This document shows positions 1 through 12,100 of a DNA stretch of 64,000 bases, one piece after another. The translations under genes and the position numbers were made by a program. Within the stretch, counting starts at the first letter, position 1; each line of letters opens with the position of its first letter. This DNA is from Gorsachius magnificus (Eukaryota > Chordata > Aves > Pelecaniformes > Ardeidae), in NCBI GenBank assembly GCA_034008185.1, contig CM067089.1:23532213-23596212 (forward strand), read 5' to 3'. The notes below the pieces were generated by a model. That model was not told the origin of the DNA. It did no database searches and saw only the letters and a list, made by a program, of their open reading frames with translations.

Positions 1-125
1 CACTAATGAGATGAACACTATTCGAGGAAGAGCTGAAGAACTGCGAGAAGGGACATTATGTGATTACCGTCCTGTCCTGCCTCTGATGTTGGCTAGCTTT
101 ATATTTGATGTCCTGTGCACTCCAG
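1..125 (+). CDS. ZSWIM8: ZSWIM8 exon (partial, runs in from the left edge)
   Basis: The frame from base 2 reads TNEMNTIRGRAEELREG and continues into a hydrophobic stretch, LPLMLASFIFDVLCTP. It ends at CAG|GTACTG with one base left over, which the next exon completes as a valine codon. The hydrophobic helix matches the human protein from memory. No acceptor is visible within the first bases, so the exon probably begins before the window. The open frame runs on to 214, but that continuation is intron. Confidence 0.82.
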
Positions 126-3100
126 GTACTGTCTGCATTGGCTTGAGTGTGCAAAGAGCACGTTCTGAGATGCCAGCTCTTGAGGGGTTTTCAAAAAGAA
201 ACTCTTCTGTGTAAGAACAACCTAATGTTGATTCTTCACACTGTTGCTTGCTCTTCGCCTCCATGTTGCCTTAGAGGTACTTTATGCCCCAGTGGAATTC
301 TCTCTCCTTCTTACATTTGTAAACAACTGGAAGTTAACTACATTTCAGCACTCCATGTGTGTTTGTAAAATAGTTATAAATGACTGACTTTTCTAATCTT
401 ACACTGGTTACATTCAGAGGAAGCTAAAATAAATCTAGTACTTAAAAAAGAACACAATAACCTGGGATTAGAAGACTGACTTGGCAGTATACCTGCCTGG
501 TTTGGAGCTTTCTGAATTTAGAGAGAGAATCAAGAGAGTGCTGTGGCCTTGAAACTAGTACAAGGCTAGGAATAGGACCATGGGAAGCTCTGAAAATTCA
601 GAAGGCTCTCAGAAATGGCTTTTGCCTTGAGGTCCTAGTTTTGAAAGCTGAGCACTAATTTTCTTGTCTTCTTTCAGTGGTTTCTCCTACAGGCTCTAGG
701 CCCCCAAGCCGTAATTGGAATAATGAAATGCCTGGAGACGAAGAGCTTGGTTTTGAGGCAGCTGTTGCTGCTCTTGGTAAGAATCTTTTACAAGTCTTTC
801 TTCATCCATGTTCTGTATCCTGCCTCATTGTGGATGGTGAGAGTTAGTAGTTCATTCCAGTTTGGTGCAGAAATGAAAGTGTTTGCATGGTTTATCAGAA
901 CCAGATGCAGAAGGATTCTGTATGCTAGGGTTGAGGTGCCTTTGCCAAGCTGTGAAAAATGGAAGGGGGGATATGGGACATGAACTGAATGTTAAAGTAG
1001 TAACATGAATTTTAGCTTTCTTCTTGCTCTTTTGTCGCAGAAGATGTATTGCCTGGGCTTTAATGGAGATGGGCAGTTTCAGAGAACAAAAAGCAATCAT
1101 TTCAGAAGAGGTTAGACAATGATAGTGAAAGACTAGCAGAAGTACTCTTAAACATTATTCTATAATTCAGGATCTTAGCATAATACTGGGTTCTTGCATC
1201 ATTTATCAGCTTCAGCAACAAAGTAGTGATTATATATATTACGTTGACAATACCGTATGCCTGTTTTAAAGCAGCATGCAAAAATGAATAGAATGGATTA
1301 AACAAGGCCTGTTCTCTCTTGCCTTATCTCTGAAAGGAGGAAGCTGAGTCCTTTATGGTGTGGGAATGCTGGCTTGTAGCATCTGCAGAAAATGGAAAAG
1401 TTTATTTCAAGATAGAGTTGTGGGCTTGCCTGGACTCTTTTCCTGTGGCATATTAGGATCTGGTTGTTCTGACAGTTGTAGCAAGCTTAGTATTTTGGGG
1501 ACAGACAGCAGCTCCTGTTTATTCATGACCTACTTCTGAAGTTAACAGAAAAACAGGGGGGGAAAAAACCCCTTTTGCCTGTGACAGGGAGGTGAATAAA
1601 ATAGTCCGAGGTATCGATAGTGCTCAAGATGTGGTGGGCTCACTTGTCTCTTCATTCCCTCTTTTCTGGCCCACAGGCATGAAAACAACTGTCAGTGAAG
1701 CAGAACATCCTCTGTTGTGTGAAGGCACCCGAAGGGAGAAAGGGGATTTGGCTCTAGCCTTGATGATTACGTACAAGGATGATCAGTCTAAGCTGAAGAA
1801 GGTGAGTTTCCCTTTAAAAGGGGACAGAGGGATGCAGACCAAACCATGTTTTGGTTTTGATGGATTTGATAGTTTTGCTAGTGAGCATAAGAAGCTTTGT
1901 CATGTACCGATGATTTACAACCTATGTTGTAGTGTTTATATTCTTCCACTGATGCAAAATGTGATTGTGCAGTGTGCGTTGCCCTGGAAGAGGCACTTTT
2001 TCCATGGATTTCTTAAGGTCCAGTTGGGAGATGCATTCTCGCTGCTTTTAATGCTTTTGCTTACCTGTTAAAACAAGTCCTTTGTCCCAGGGGTTTTCAG
2101 CGTGCACCCTGTGTGTGGTCCATGGATTGATTCTGTTTTGCTGCAGGGATGTTGGCTTGCAGAACAGTATATCTAGCAAAGCCTTTGTTTCTTAATCTCT
2201 CACCTCTTTGTTATACTAGTTTAGTCCACCTATGCCTTAATTTCCCATGCAAGGGAGATAGTAAGACTCTGCCCCCTCCACCCCAAAAGAGGAAAAAATA
2301 TCGAAAACTGCTGAAGCTTTAGGAAGGGTTTTATTAATCTTTTATGTTCAGAAACACTTCCACCCAGCAAGAATATGATTAGTGTCTTTCTGTCTCCTAA
2401 AGTAGAAGCACTTTTGCAATATTCTGCTCTTCTACAGGGAATAACGGGAATGCTGTGATATCGGTCATCTGCAAATAAATGCTCTGTCACACTCGTGGTG
2501 TTCATTTTCTGTGGAGAATGAGCAGTAGAAATGGACAAACCCATAAAATGTGGTCATGCATTGTTCCACAATTATGTAATAAGTAAGGATAAGAAAGTGT
2601 TACTGTAGGCTGGTAGAAAGCGGTTTCTGTAGTGTCTGAAAGTCTCAAAAGGCTTTACCACTTTCTCAATAATGGTATGACAGGATTTTTGGGGTGGTGA
2701 GCAAAGAATTTTGGTGACTTGAACAAAAACATCTAAGGACTGGCAGAACTAAATACAGAGTCCTTCGTTCTCTCCTTGATATACCAGAATTATTTCTGTA
2801 TTGTGAGTTTTGGGTGATTTCCAAGTAAAGCCAGTGGCTTTTTGACATGAAAATTGGGATATTACTGAGTACAAATTAATTTTTGCTTCTTCAGTAATGC
2901 AGGCCACTTGGGTCTCAACTGTGTATCACTGATCTTCAGTGCAGAAAGACGATGCCTACTTTCTAGAGAGTAAACGTTTTCTTTTTTTACCAACCAAATG
3001 GAGTTTACTGTCCACCAGGAAGCTGGTTTGGTACTTTCCCCCTATGTCTTAGTGTAATGCTGCCTCTTTTTTTTCTTTTCTTTTCTTTTTTTTTCTTTTT

Positions 3101-6100
3101 TTCTGTTAAAAGATTTTAGACAAACTCCTAGACAGAGAGAGTCAAACTCACAAACCACAGACTCTGAGTTCCTTCTACTCATCCAGCAAGCCTACGGTAG
3201 CAAATCAAAAATCTCCTTCCAAACACGCTGCCCAGTCCACTGCAGCGATCCAGCAGCTTCCAGGGACATCTGTCACTCAGCAAGCTGCTGTAAACACTGC
3301 AGTCCAGAGCAGTCCTGAGAACTTTGTGGAGAAGAGTGCACAGGGTAAGAAGTGCTGTGTGAATGCTGTGCTGAAACCTTTCTGCTATCAGTGCAAAACT
3401 GCCACTGTACGTTTTTGTCTACTTTGGGAAGTAGAGTGATTTATATTACCATCTGGCTGCTTGGTGTTTACTAGAATGTCATTGCCCTGTTACCTGTTTG
3501 GCTGGATCCATTTTGGTAGGTGTTGTTGCATAGAAATTCAAGCTAATTTTCAGATTTTCCTATCTTGAGCCAGTTGTATAACCAGTTAACATAAAACTAC
3601 TGTGACTCCATCTTTTAGATTTGTATCACAGAGATACAGTATTTCAAAAAGTTACACACTGAGTCAGGTGCCTTCATGCAGGATAAATAACTAAGATTGC
3701 TGAAGGACATTAGAGGTAAATGTGATTTTCTTCAAGCTTTGCCTCCACTTTGGTGGCAAACATCACATACAGCAGCATTTGGTGGAAAGCAGATGCTCTC
3801 TTAACTCTTCCCAAAGAGATCAATACTAGCTGAGGATGACTGCAATAAGGTTGGGGTTGGTGGAGCATTTTTAGTCTAAAATTTTTCCATAGTTGCAGCA
3901 AATTTTCAAAATCTTGAGTTGTTAAGATTAAATGTTCTTGGCCTGGAATCAGATGATGTGCTTAATACTGAAAGAAAGTTGAGATAATCCTGCTCATAAA
4001 TACCACTCATTTAATGAAAATCCTGCGTCTTTTGATGTTTACATCTTTTAAATGGCCACATCTGGTTTCAGAGATACTGAAACAAATCATAATGTTTACT
4101 TTGTCACTGTCCTGTTTATCTAGAGAGCTCTCAGAAGTCCCCCTGTGAGCCAGCTGTGGAGTCCACTGTCTTGAAGCAAGAGGGAAAGGTCCCCAGTCGT
4201 CTGGCTCTTGGAAACCGAGGTGGATACAACGGGAGGTGTTGGGGTTCGCCTGTCAGGCAGAAGAAGAAACACACAGGTAGGAACTGACGAGTACAGCATC
4301 TAGTCAGCCTTTACTGTTCTACAGAAGCAGTTGCTTAACTCTGAGGTGTCTGGCAGGAGAAATAGGTTTTGCTTTGCAGATTTCCTGTCCCCTTCTGTAT
4401 GGCAAGTTACCATACCTTTCTCACGCCAGATATGTTCTGGGTGATATCTGGAACTGAATGATTGCTAGGCTCTGGGAGCAGAGCACTGTGCTCCTGGGTC
4501 CAGAACCAAATTCAGAGGAGCTGCTGCCTCTCTACACTTCTCTTGGGAAGGGTATAATTTAAAGGCTGAGGATGTGAAGAACCTTTGTGTAAATTGTGCA
4601 GCATACACCAGAAGGCTTTTCTTCATATCATTACAATCTGTGGAACTTGACTTTGTGTGTATATCTGCTTCTTGTTGTTATATTCTGCCACAGAGCTTGG
4701 CAGATGGAGTGAGGGGTTGGGCTGGTGTGAAGAGTGAAATAAAGATACATTGTTGTTGGACTCTCCTGCTTTTTAATCCAAGAACTCCAAAAATGACACT
4801 GGTATCTGTGACCAAACTGACTAATTTAATCTCTCAATTTGTGAAGTCGAATGCCTGGCAACTGTAAAGCTGACTGTCACTGACACGACTGATCTTCGTT
4901 GGGACTGTAGGTGATGTGGGTAGGAGTTTACCTACCCACATTACACTTGCCAACCCTGGTGACATTACTGTGTTGGTTCTGGTGTTGTAGGCATGGCTAG
5001 TATTGACAGCAGTGCTCCTGAAACGACCTCTGACAGCTCTCCAACACTCAGTCGGCGACCGCTACGTGGGGGATGGGCAACAACATCCTGGGGCAGAGGA
5101 CAGGACAGTGACAGCATCAGCAGTTCTTCAAGTGATTCACTGGGATCTTCCTCTTCCAGCGGCAGTAGAAGAGCCAGTGGGGGAGCCCGTGCAAAGACTG
5201 TGGAAGTTGGCAGGTAATGAATAACACCAATGCACAGAGGCAACCACTTTAGGCCTGATATCAGGGAACTAGCAAGTGTGCATGAGAAAGTACTTCCTTG
5301 GGAGTGTTTGCTTTTCTTTCCTCTGGACCCTAAGACAGGAATTTTGCACCCCAGCTAGTGAACCTGGGGTACTTGTTGCTGTATGAAAGGTTCCTCTATC
5401 TTTTTCCTCTAGGTATAAAGGGAGGCGGCTGGAGAGCCATGCTCCTCATGTCCCAAACCAGCCTTCAGAAGCAGCTGCTCACTTCTACTTTGAATTGGCC
5501 AAGACAGTGCTTATCAAAGCAGGTGGAAACAGCAGTACCTCCATCTTCACCCACCCTTCCTCCAGTGGTGGGCACCAGGGACCACACCGCAACCTTCACC
5601 TCTGCGCCTTTGAGATTGGGCTGTATGCACTGGGGCTGCACAACTTTGTGTCTCCCAACTGGCTCTCTCGAACTTACTCCTCCCATGTCTCTTGGATCAC
5701 AGGTTACAGCAAAACTTTATTGGGAAGCTTGGTTTTGGGCAGGAAGGAGGGGAGGGAGGCAAGCTTATGCCCAAAAATGGTGATGCTGATATGCTGTGGT
5801 ATCCATGTAAGCTGGCTGGCACAGCTGGCAGTACAAGCTGAGCACCAGTGATTTACATGGTGTTTGTTTTGGCCTGGGAAGTTCTTGTGACCAGTTTATT
5901 CTTGTTTATACTGCAACATCCTTCAGTCCTCAGAGCTATAGACCACTTCTCACACAGAGACTGGTCCTAACTTCTGCTTTGGGGGTCTCCTGAAGAGACA
6001 GACATTTGTCAAGTTTGAACATGCTCTTTGGCTGTGTTCAGGTTTTCACTTTCTTCCTTCTTCTGTTTGCACCCAGACCTACTACCTACTTTCTATCCAC

Positions 6101-9100
6101 ATGGCTTGTAGAGCCTGAAAAACACACCCTTGAAAAGTCACGTTTTCCTGACATGATGGAAATAAAGCAACAGTGCAGGCTGTGGTTTGTGGGTACTAAA
6201 ATCACCTGTAGCAAGTTCTTCTTACTGCCTCAAATGCATCTTTAGCTTAACTTCGATAATGGTACCCTCACTCATTGCTTGCTTATTGAGGGGTCTCGCC
6301 TGTCCTCTGTTTTGGGAGGAAGAGCCTAAATTTGACTTAGAGCCTGAGGGGAGCAACTGGGCTTCGTTGCTGCTGCTGAAGAAAGTGAGGAGTGCACCTC
6401 CTGTTGAGGGAAGGCTGACTGGAACAGTGCTAGCCGTACAGTGGTGTGAGTCTCTTCTCTTTTACTCTTAGGGCAGGCCATGGAGATTGGTAGTGCAGCC
6501 TTGAACATCTTGGTGGAGTGTTGGGATGGACATCTGACTCCCCCAGAGGTGGCATCATTGGCAGACAGAGCTTCACGGGCCAGAGACTCCAACATGGTGC
6601 GGGCAGCTGCTGAACTGGCCCTCAGCTGCCTGCCCCATGCCCATGCCCTGAACCCAAATGAGATCCAACGGGCTCTGGTACAGTGTAAGGAGCAGGTGAG
6701 CATCACATGGGGACTGACTAGTGCAAGCTGATTTCCAGTGTCAAGGACAGGCTGTTACTTGTGGGATTGGCTCCTCTGCCACTGGACAGCCTTAATCCCA
6801 GTTCTATGGATGTCTTGTGTTTCATGAATAACTCTGGTTGTTCTGCTGCGTAGTTGTGATCTGTCTGCTCCCCATAGTGTCAGTCATTTTAGAGTGCCTT
6901 ATACTTTTCTCCAGTTGTAGTTTTGCTGCCTTGTGTTTCTGGTTTTGCATTCTTCACTTCTACTTTTCTTTTGCTGCCCCCAGGACAATCTGATGCTGGA
7001 AAAGGCCTGTATGGCAGTAGAAGAGGCAGCCAAAGGAGGTGGTGTGTACCCAGAAGTCCTCTTTGAAGTAGCTCACCAGTGGTACTGGCTTTATGAACAG
7101 ACTGTTGGTGGGACCCCAGCCCAGAGAGAAGGTGCCACTGGCTGCAGTGCCAGTGGTGCACGGGCTGCCTCTGAAGCAGCACGTGGGCTGACAGACAACC
7201 GGGTGACCTCTGAGCCCACCACTGTAACAGTGGCAGCTGCGGTAACTGCGGCAGCAACAGTCATGCCGGTGATCTCTGTGGGGTCAACCATGTACCAGCA
7301 GCATACGATGGCAGGGCCAGCAATGGCGCATACACACACGCAGGGCCTCCACCCTTACACCACCCTTCAGACTCACATCCCCTGTAATCCCCAGTATATT
7401 GGACACACTATCCAGCACATGCCGCGCCCAGCTGTCTTCCCGGTGCCTGGCTCAGCGTACCCGCAGGTGAGTTTTGCCTGTGCCTTGTTCATTTACAGTG
7501 ACTTGTGTGGCTGCTTCCAGAGGGAGTATGTCTGACTGGGAGAGCGCGGGGCTCAGAGCTGCCGTGGCTTGAGATCTAGCTTCTGCTCTCACTGGCTGAT
7601 TTGTGATAATTACTTTGACTCCCCAGCTCAGCTTTTGCATTATAAAGAGCCTTCTGTGTATATAAAGTCTCAAGAGAATATAAAATATAATACATCAGTA
7701 GCTTTTAATTTTTATTGCGCTCTAGTTTCTCAGAAGGCCCTGGACAGAAAGCTTGTTTTCTTGAGAGCTGGCAGGCTAAATAGAGACTACAGAGGGAAAA
7801 CCAAACAAAGGTTATTTTAAACTCTGCCTATTTTTGAAAGCTTTTGGAGTGTTCTCTGCAAACAGATTAGATTTAAAAGGAGGAGGAGCAAGAAGATGTA
7901 ATGGTCATGTGATGCAATGTAGTTTGTGTTGCTTGTTCCTGTGCTTCCTTCTCCCTGTCAGACTGGACTTTGAATGCTCTGGGGTTTGTGTGGGGACATC
8001 TTATTTTGGACTACTTCTAAATGGTCAGATGAAGTAGATGTGACTGACTTATTTTCTATCTTAGGGTGTCCATCCAGCATTCATAGGAGCGCAGTACCCT
8101 TATTCGGTAACAACACCATCACTGGCAGCTACAGCAGTGTCATTCCCTGGTGTGCCAGTCCCATCCATGACGCAGATTGCGGTGCATCCCTATCACAGTG
8201 AGACGGGACTGTCACTGTCTTCCAACGTAGCGAGTAAGTGTTACAGCCCTGGGCTGCGCGTAGCACAGGTTTGTTTACTGTGCCTCCTAGCTGTACCCCA
8301 GTCAAGTCCTGCCCCTCACTGACCACAGGGGGAACCAGGTTCTTGCACTGAAAAGTTCCAACCAAATCATCTACTCCAGCCTAAAGATGCGCGTGCTCTG
8401 GGGTGCTGGGATTCATAATGGGGTCTGATTCAGCTAGTGGAGCTTCAATTTCTGCTTAGCTAAATTTTCAGTATGAGATTATTTTGGCCTAAAGTGTGTT
8501 TGGAGCCCTCCTAGCCTTGCTGATTTCTAACTTATTACAGCTTTATTTCCCCTCTCCTTAGGGCAAGCTGAGCATAGATGATCTTGAGCAGGGTCTTGTG
8601 GTTCCTGTGGGTCAGATGAATAGAGAGTGCAGGAAGCAGGCAGACTTCTGCTACAGTAGCACTAATAGATGCCTTTCCTGTGCAAAGGGATTGGAGGCAG
8701 CCAGTACCCGAGATGTGGAACTTCTGTAGAGAGGACAGATGTTTTGGCAGGATCACGTCAATGGCAGTCTGAACAGTTGGTCACATGTTGTGTTGGGACT
8801 AGAGTGGTGGTGAAGATCCATCAAGTAGTGTGCAGCACTGGAACAGCAGATGTTGACTGACTGTGGATGTGCTCTCATTCCCATGGGGTTTTGCACCAGA
8901 GGGTCATGGTTGACCCAGGCTCTGTTATCCCCTCATTGGAGAGGCTGTAATGTTTGCCTATTTGTACATTTGCTTATCAGTGCTTCACAACTCACCAGGT
9001 GCTGGAAGACTGGTACATGGGAAAACATTTAAGAGCTGTGTTGGCCTCCTTCATATCTAGATTATCAGGAGAAATTTTTCAGTTATTTTTATCTTGTATT

Positions 9101-12100
9101 TTGATGCCAGAAAGCCACCACAGAAACAGTTAGAATAGTCCTGAAGGCCTCAGGATCTGAAGAGCATCCTTTGCTGACATCCTTAGTCCTGGGCTGATGC
9201 TGTGACTCTTAATTGTGAGAAACCATTTCTGTACTCCTCCAAAGAGTTATGAATCTTCCAGAACTGCTAACTCATCCTAGAGCACTTAACATAATGAAAG
9301 GAAAAAAGTCTCTACTCTATCCAGTTGCCATTGTTTATAGCTTGCATAAAGGTCTGTTTTCAGTTCTTAAAACTGTTTCACTGTTCCTGGAGTACACAGT
9401 CACATGATGATGCTTGAGCTCTGGCAACAACTCGGCTCATTCTTACGGGATATTCTCCTTGGCCAGACTTCAAATGCAGCATGGATTTTGCCCCACTTTG
9501 TGGGTTGTTTGGCACTATGCATCTGCTTGGTTAAGGAGGTCAGACAGATCTTTTCTGGGAGGCAAGTTGTTCTCTTCAACTATTCACTAGTAAACATTAA
9601 AAAAAAAAAAATAAAAATACTGGAGGTGGCAGGGGAAGAGGAGAAATTGGAACTTGGAGCGTTGCCCAAGCTGGTGCAGTAGCACCACCAAGAAGCTGTG
9701 AAATAACGGTAACAATGTGGGTACACCTAATAGCATCTCTGCTCTGGAATTCTCAGGAAAACCCTGCTTTTCCTCTCCATACCTTTCTTGAGAGGGGAAA
9801 GTTAGGTAAACTTGAGTCCCTTGTCAGAGGGACTGAGCTTACTGGCTCAGTGTTAACTGCTGTCTGTACAAGTTTAGGTGGTGCAATGTAATGGATTTTC
9901 CTGTGATTTCCTTTGATTTTGCCCATACTAGTTAAGTGTCTGAAGGTGACAGAGCTTCTCAATTCCTTGCTGTTTTTACTGTTGGTACGTGCTGCCAGTG
10001 TATGCAATGGCTGTTCTTTCTGAGGATGGATTGGAGGCTCCAGTTAACCCTCTTCCCACGCAGTAGCTGGATGGAATCATAGCTGTCTTGCAGCAGAAGT
10101 GGAGGAACCTCACAATGTTGGACCTGACCTTTGAGTGACTTAATACTGTTCCTGCTCAATGATTTTTTTCCTCAGCAGTTTCTCATCAGGTGTAGACATG
10201 CACATGCTTGTTTTCTTGGACAAGAAATCAGAACCAGACATCTAATTTAAAAATAGCAGACCTTTGAATCAACACATGTATTTACATGTAAACCACGGAT
10301 GATGTGCATGTTCATGTTATACTGCAAAAGAGACTGACAACTATGTAACTGACCCTCTTCAGGCCCTGCTTGTAAACAAAATAGAGATATTCCTAGCCCA
10401 CTGCATTTCAGCTGTAAGTCTGTGGGTTTTGGTTGCTGTATTGTTTAGGGGAACAGAACACTACATTGGCAGGGGGTGGTCAGGTGAGGGAGATGAAGGC
10501 CCAAGTAAACCTTTTTTTAGGCTGGTGGTGGGTCCTAATGCTGCTGTTTTGCTCTCTTCAGTAGGAAGTGTCCATGCAGGATCAACGTTCCCAGCGATTC
10601 AGGGGGCTTCCTTGACAACTCTGTCCTCACAGCCCAACTCCCTTGTTACAGGGGGTTTTCCTGCCGAGGATGAGCAGCACAGTCAGCCTGTGAGCCCCCA
10701 GGGTCTGCACTATCTCCACTCCGCATACCGAGTTGGTAAGGATGGCCAAGTGGGTTTCTATGGCCCCCTCAAGCGGGATTCAGGGCAGGGCTGCAGGTGT
10801 TTGGCAATTTGCTACTGCACCTGTTGGGGGTGATGGCACCTTAGCTACACGGGGAAAGCCAGTTCATGGTCATAAGTGGAGGCTAAAAACGGAGACAAAG
10901 CAATAGAAGATTGAACAGTTGCTGTTGAGAGCTATCAGAGTAGAAGAGGAAGCTGAGTGGGTTATTGCTGGGAAGAGTCTTGCCTTTCAGCAGGTGTATG
11001 CAAAGGAGCTGGGTAGGGCTCTGAGGATGTGGTTGTAGATGTTGTGACTGTGGAAAAAATGGAGTTCAGCTCCTGATACTCATGGGTGGTGCAGGCACAC
11101 CTCTAGTTTAATAATACCAGTTGAGTCTTCAGAGGCACAGAGGGATGTGCCCTGTGACTCTTCAGCTAGGTTGTTGATATGGACGGAACTTATATTTTAT
11201 GGGGAGTGAATATGTAATTAGCATTCTTTTCCCAGTCATACTGGTTATGGGAAAATAGCCTCTGCCTGAACTGCCTTTGGTACAGGGATATCAGTCTTGG
11301 AGTTTGTGATTGAGCTTAGATTGTAATAAGCTATTTGTACGTAGTCACGGTCCAACCCAGTGGATACCTGGGGAGGGAGAAGGGAGCCTCTAAGATAACA
11401 AAGCCAGCCCAGGGCAGCAAATGAAGAGAAACAGCAAGAAAATGGAAGGAAGACTATCAATAGGTTGCTTGAGGGTTTTTTTGTTGAAAGCTAGAGAGGA
11501 AAATACTTGTTAGCTAGAAAAGGGTACAGATGTCATTGGAAACATGGCAGTGGTAAGTTGTCAGCCATGAAAGGCATTTTAATAGCCTGAATAACTAAAA
11601 GGGGTGGGGGAATAGGGTCTGGAAGATCGAGACAGTGCCTGTTGGTATTTAAAACTTTTTAAATGGGAGGATTTGCATGAAGAACTGTAGTGGAGTAAGT
11701 GAAATGTTTGCAGGTTGGCAATACTGCAGCTCAGTGTTGGCCTGTTGTCTTGCAGCTGAGTAGGTTGATGTGGGTAGCTTCTCTGCTGCAAAATTTGGAG
11801 CAAATGCATTGCTTTCAGGACACCTCTTGTAGTGCAACCTTTGGAGCTATCTGCTTGACCCTGCTGTAGGTGCTAGAAGAGTGTCTCTTTGCAGCTCTAG
11901 TGAAGTGTGATGGCTGTGCAGATTTTCCAGCCTGGAGCAGCAGATCCAGGTGTTCTTGCAGATACTCCCTGTGGTGACAGGCTACAAGATGAGCCTTTCG
12001 TTTCTCTTTGGACTCTTTGCAGCTAGCGAATTATCTGCTGAAGAAGGGCAGGACAATCAGGTTGTGTTGCATTGAGTGAAGTGCTAGACTAAGTCTTACT

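Noticed and set aside
9599..9611. A run as the tail of a processed pseudogene or retroposon
   Set aside because: No cDNA-like sequence precedes it and no flanking target duplication is evident.
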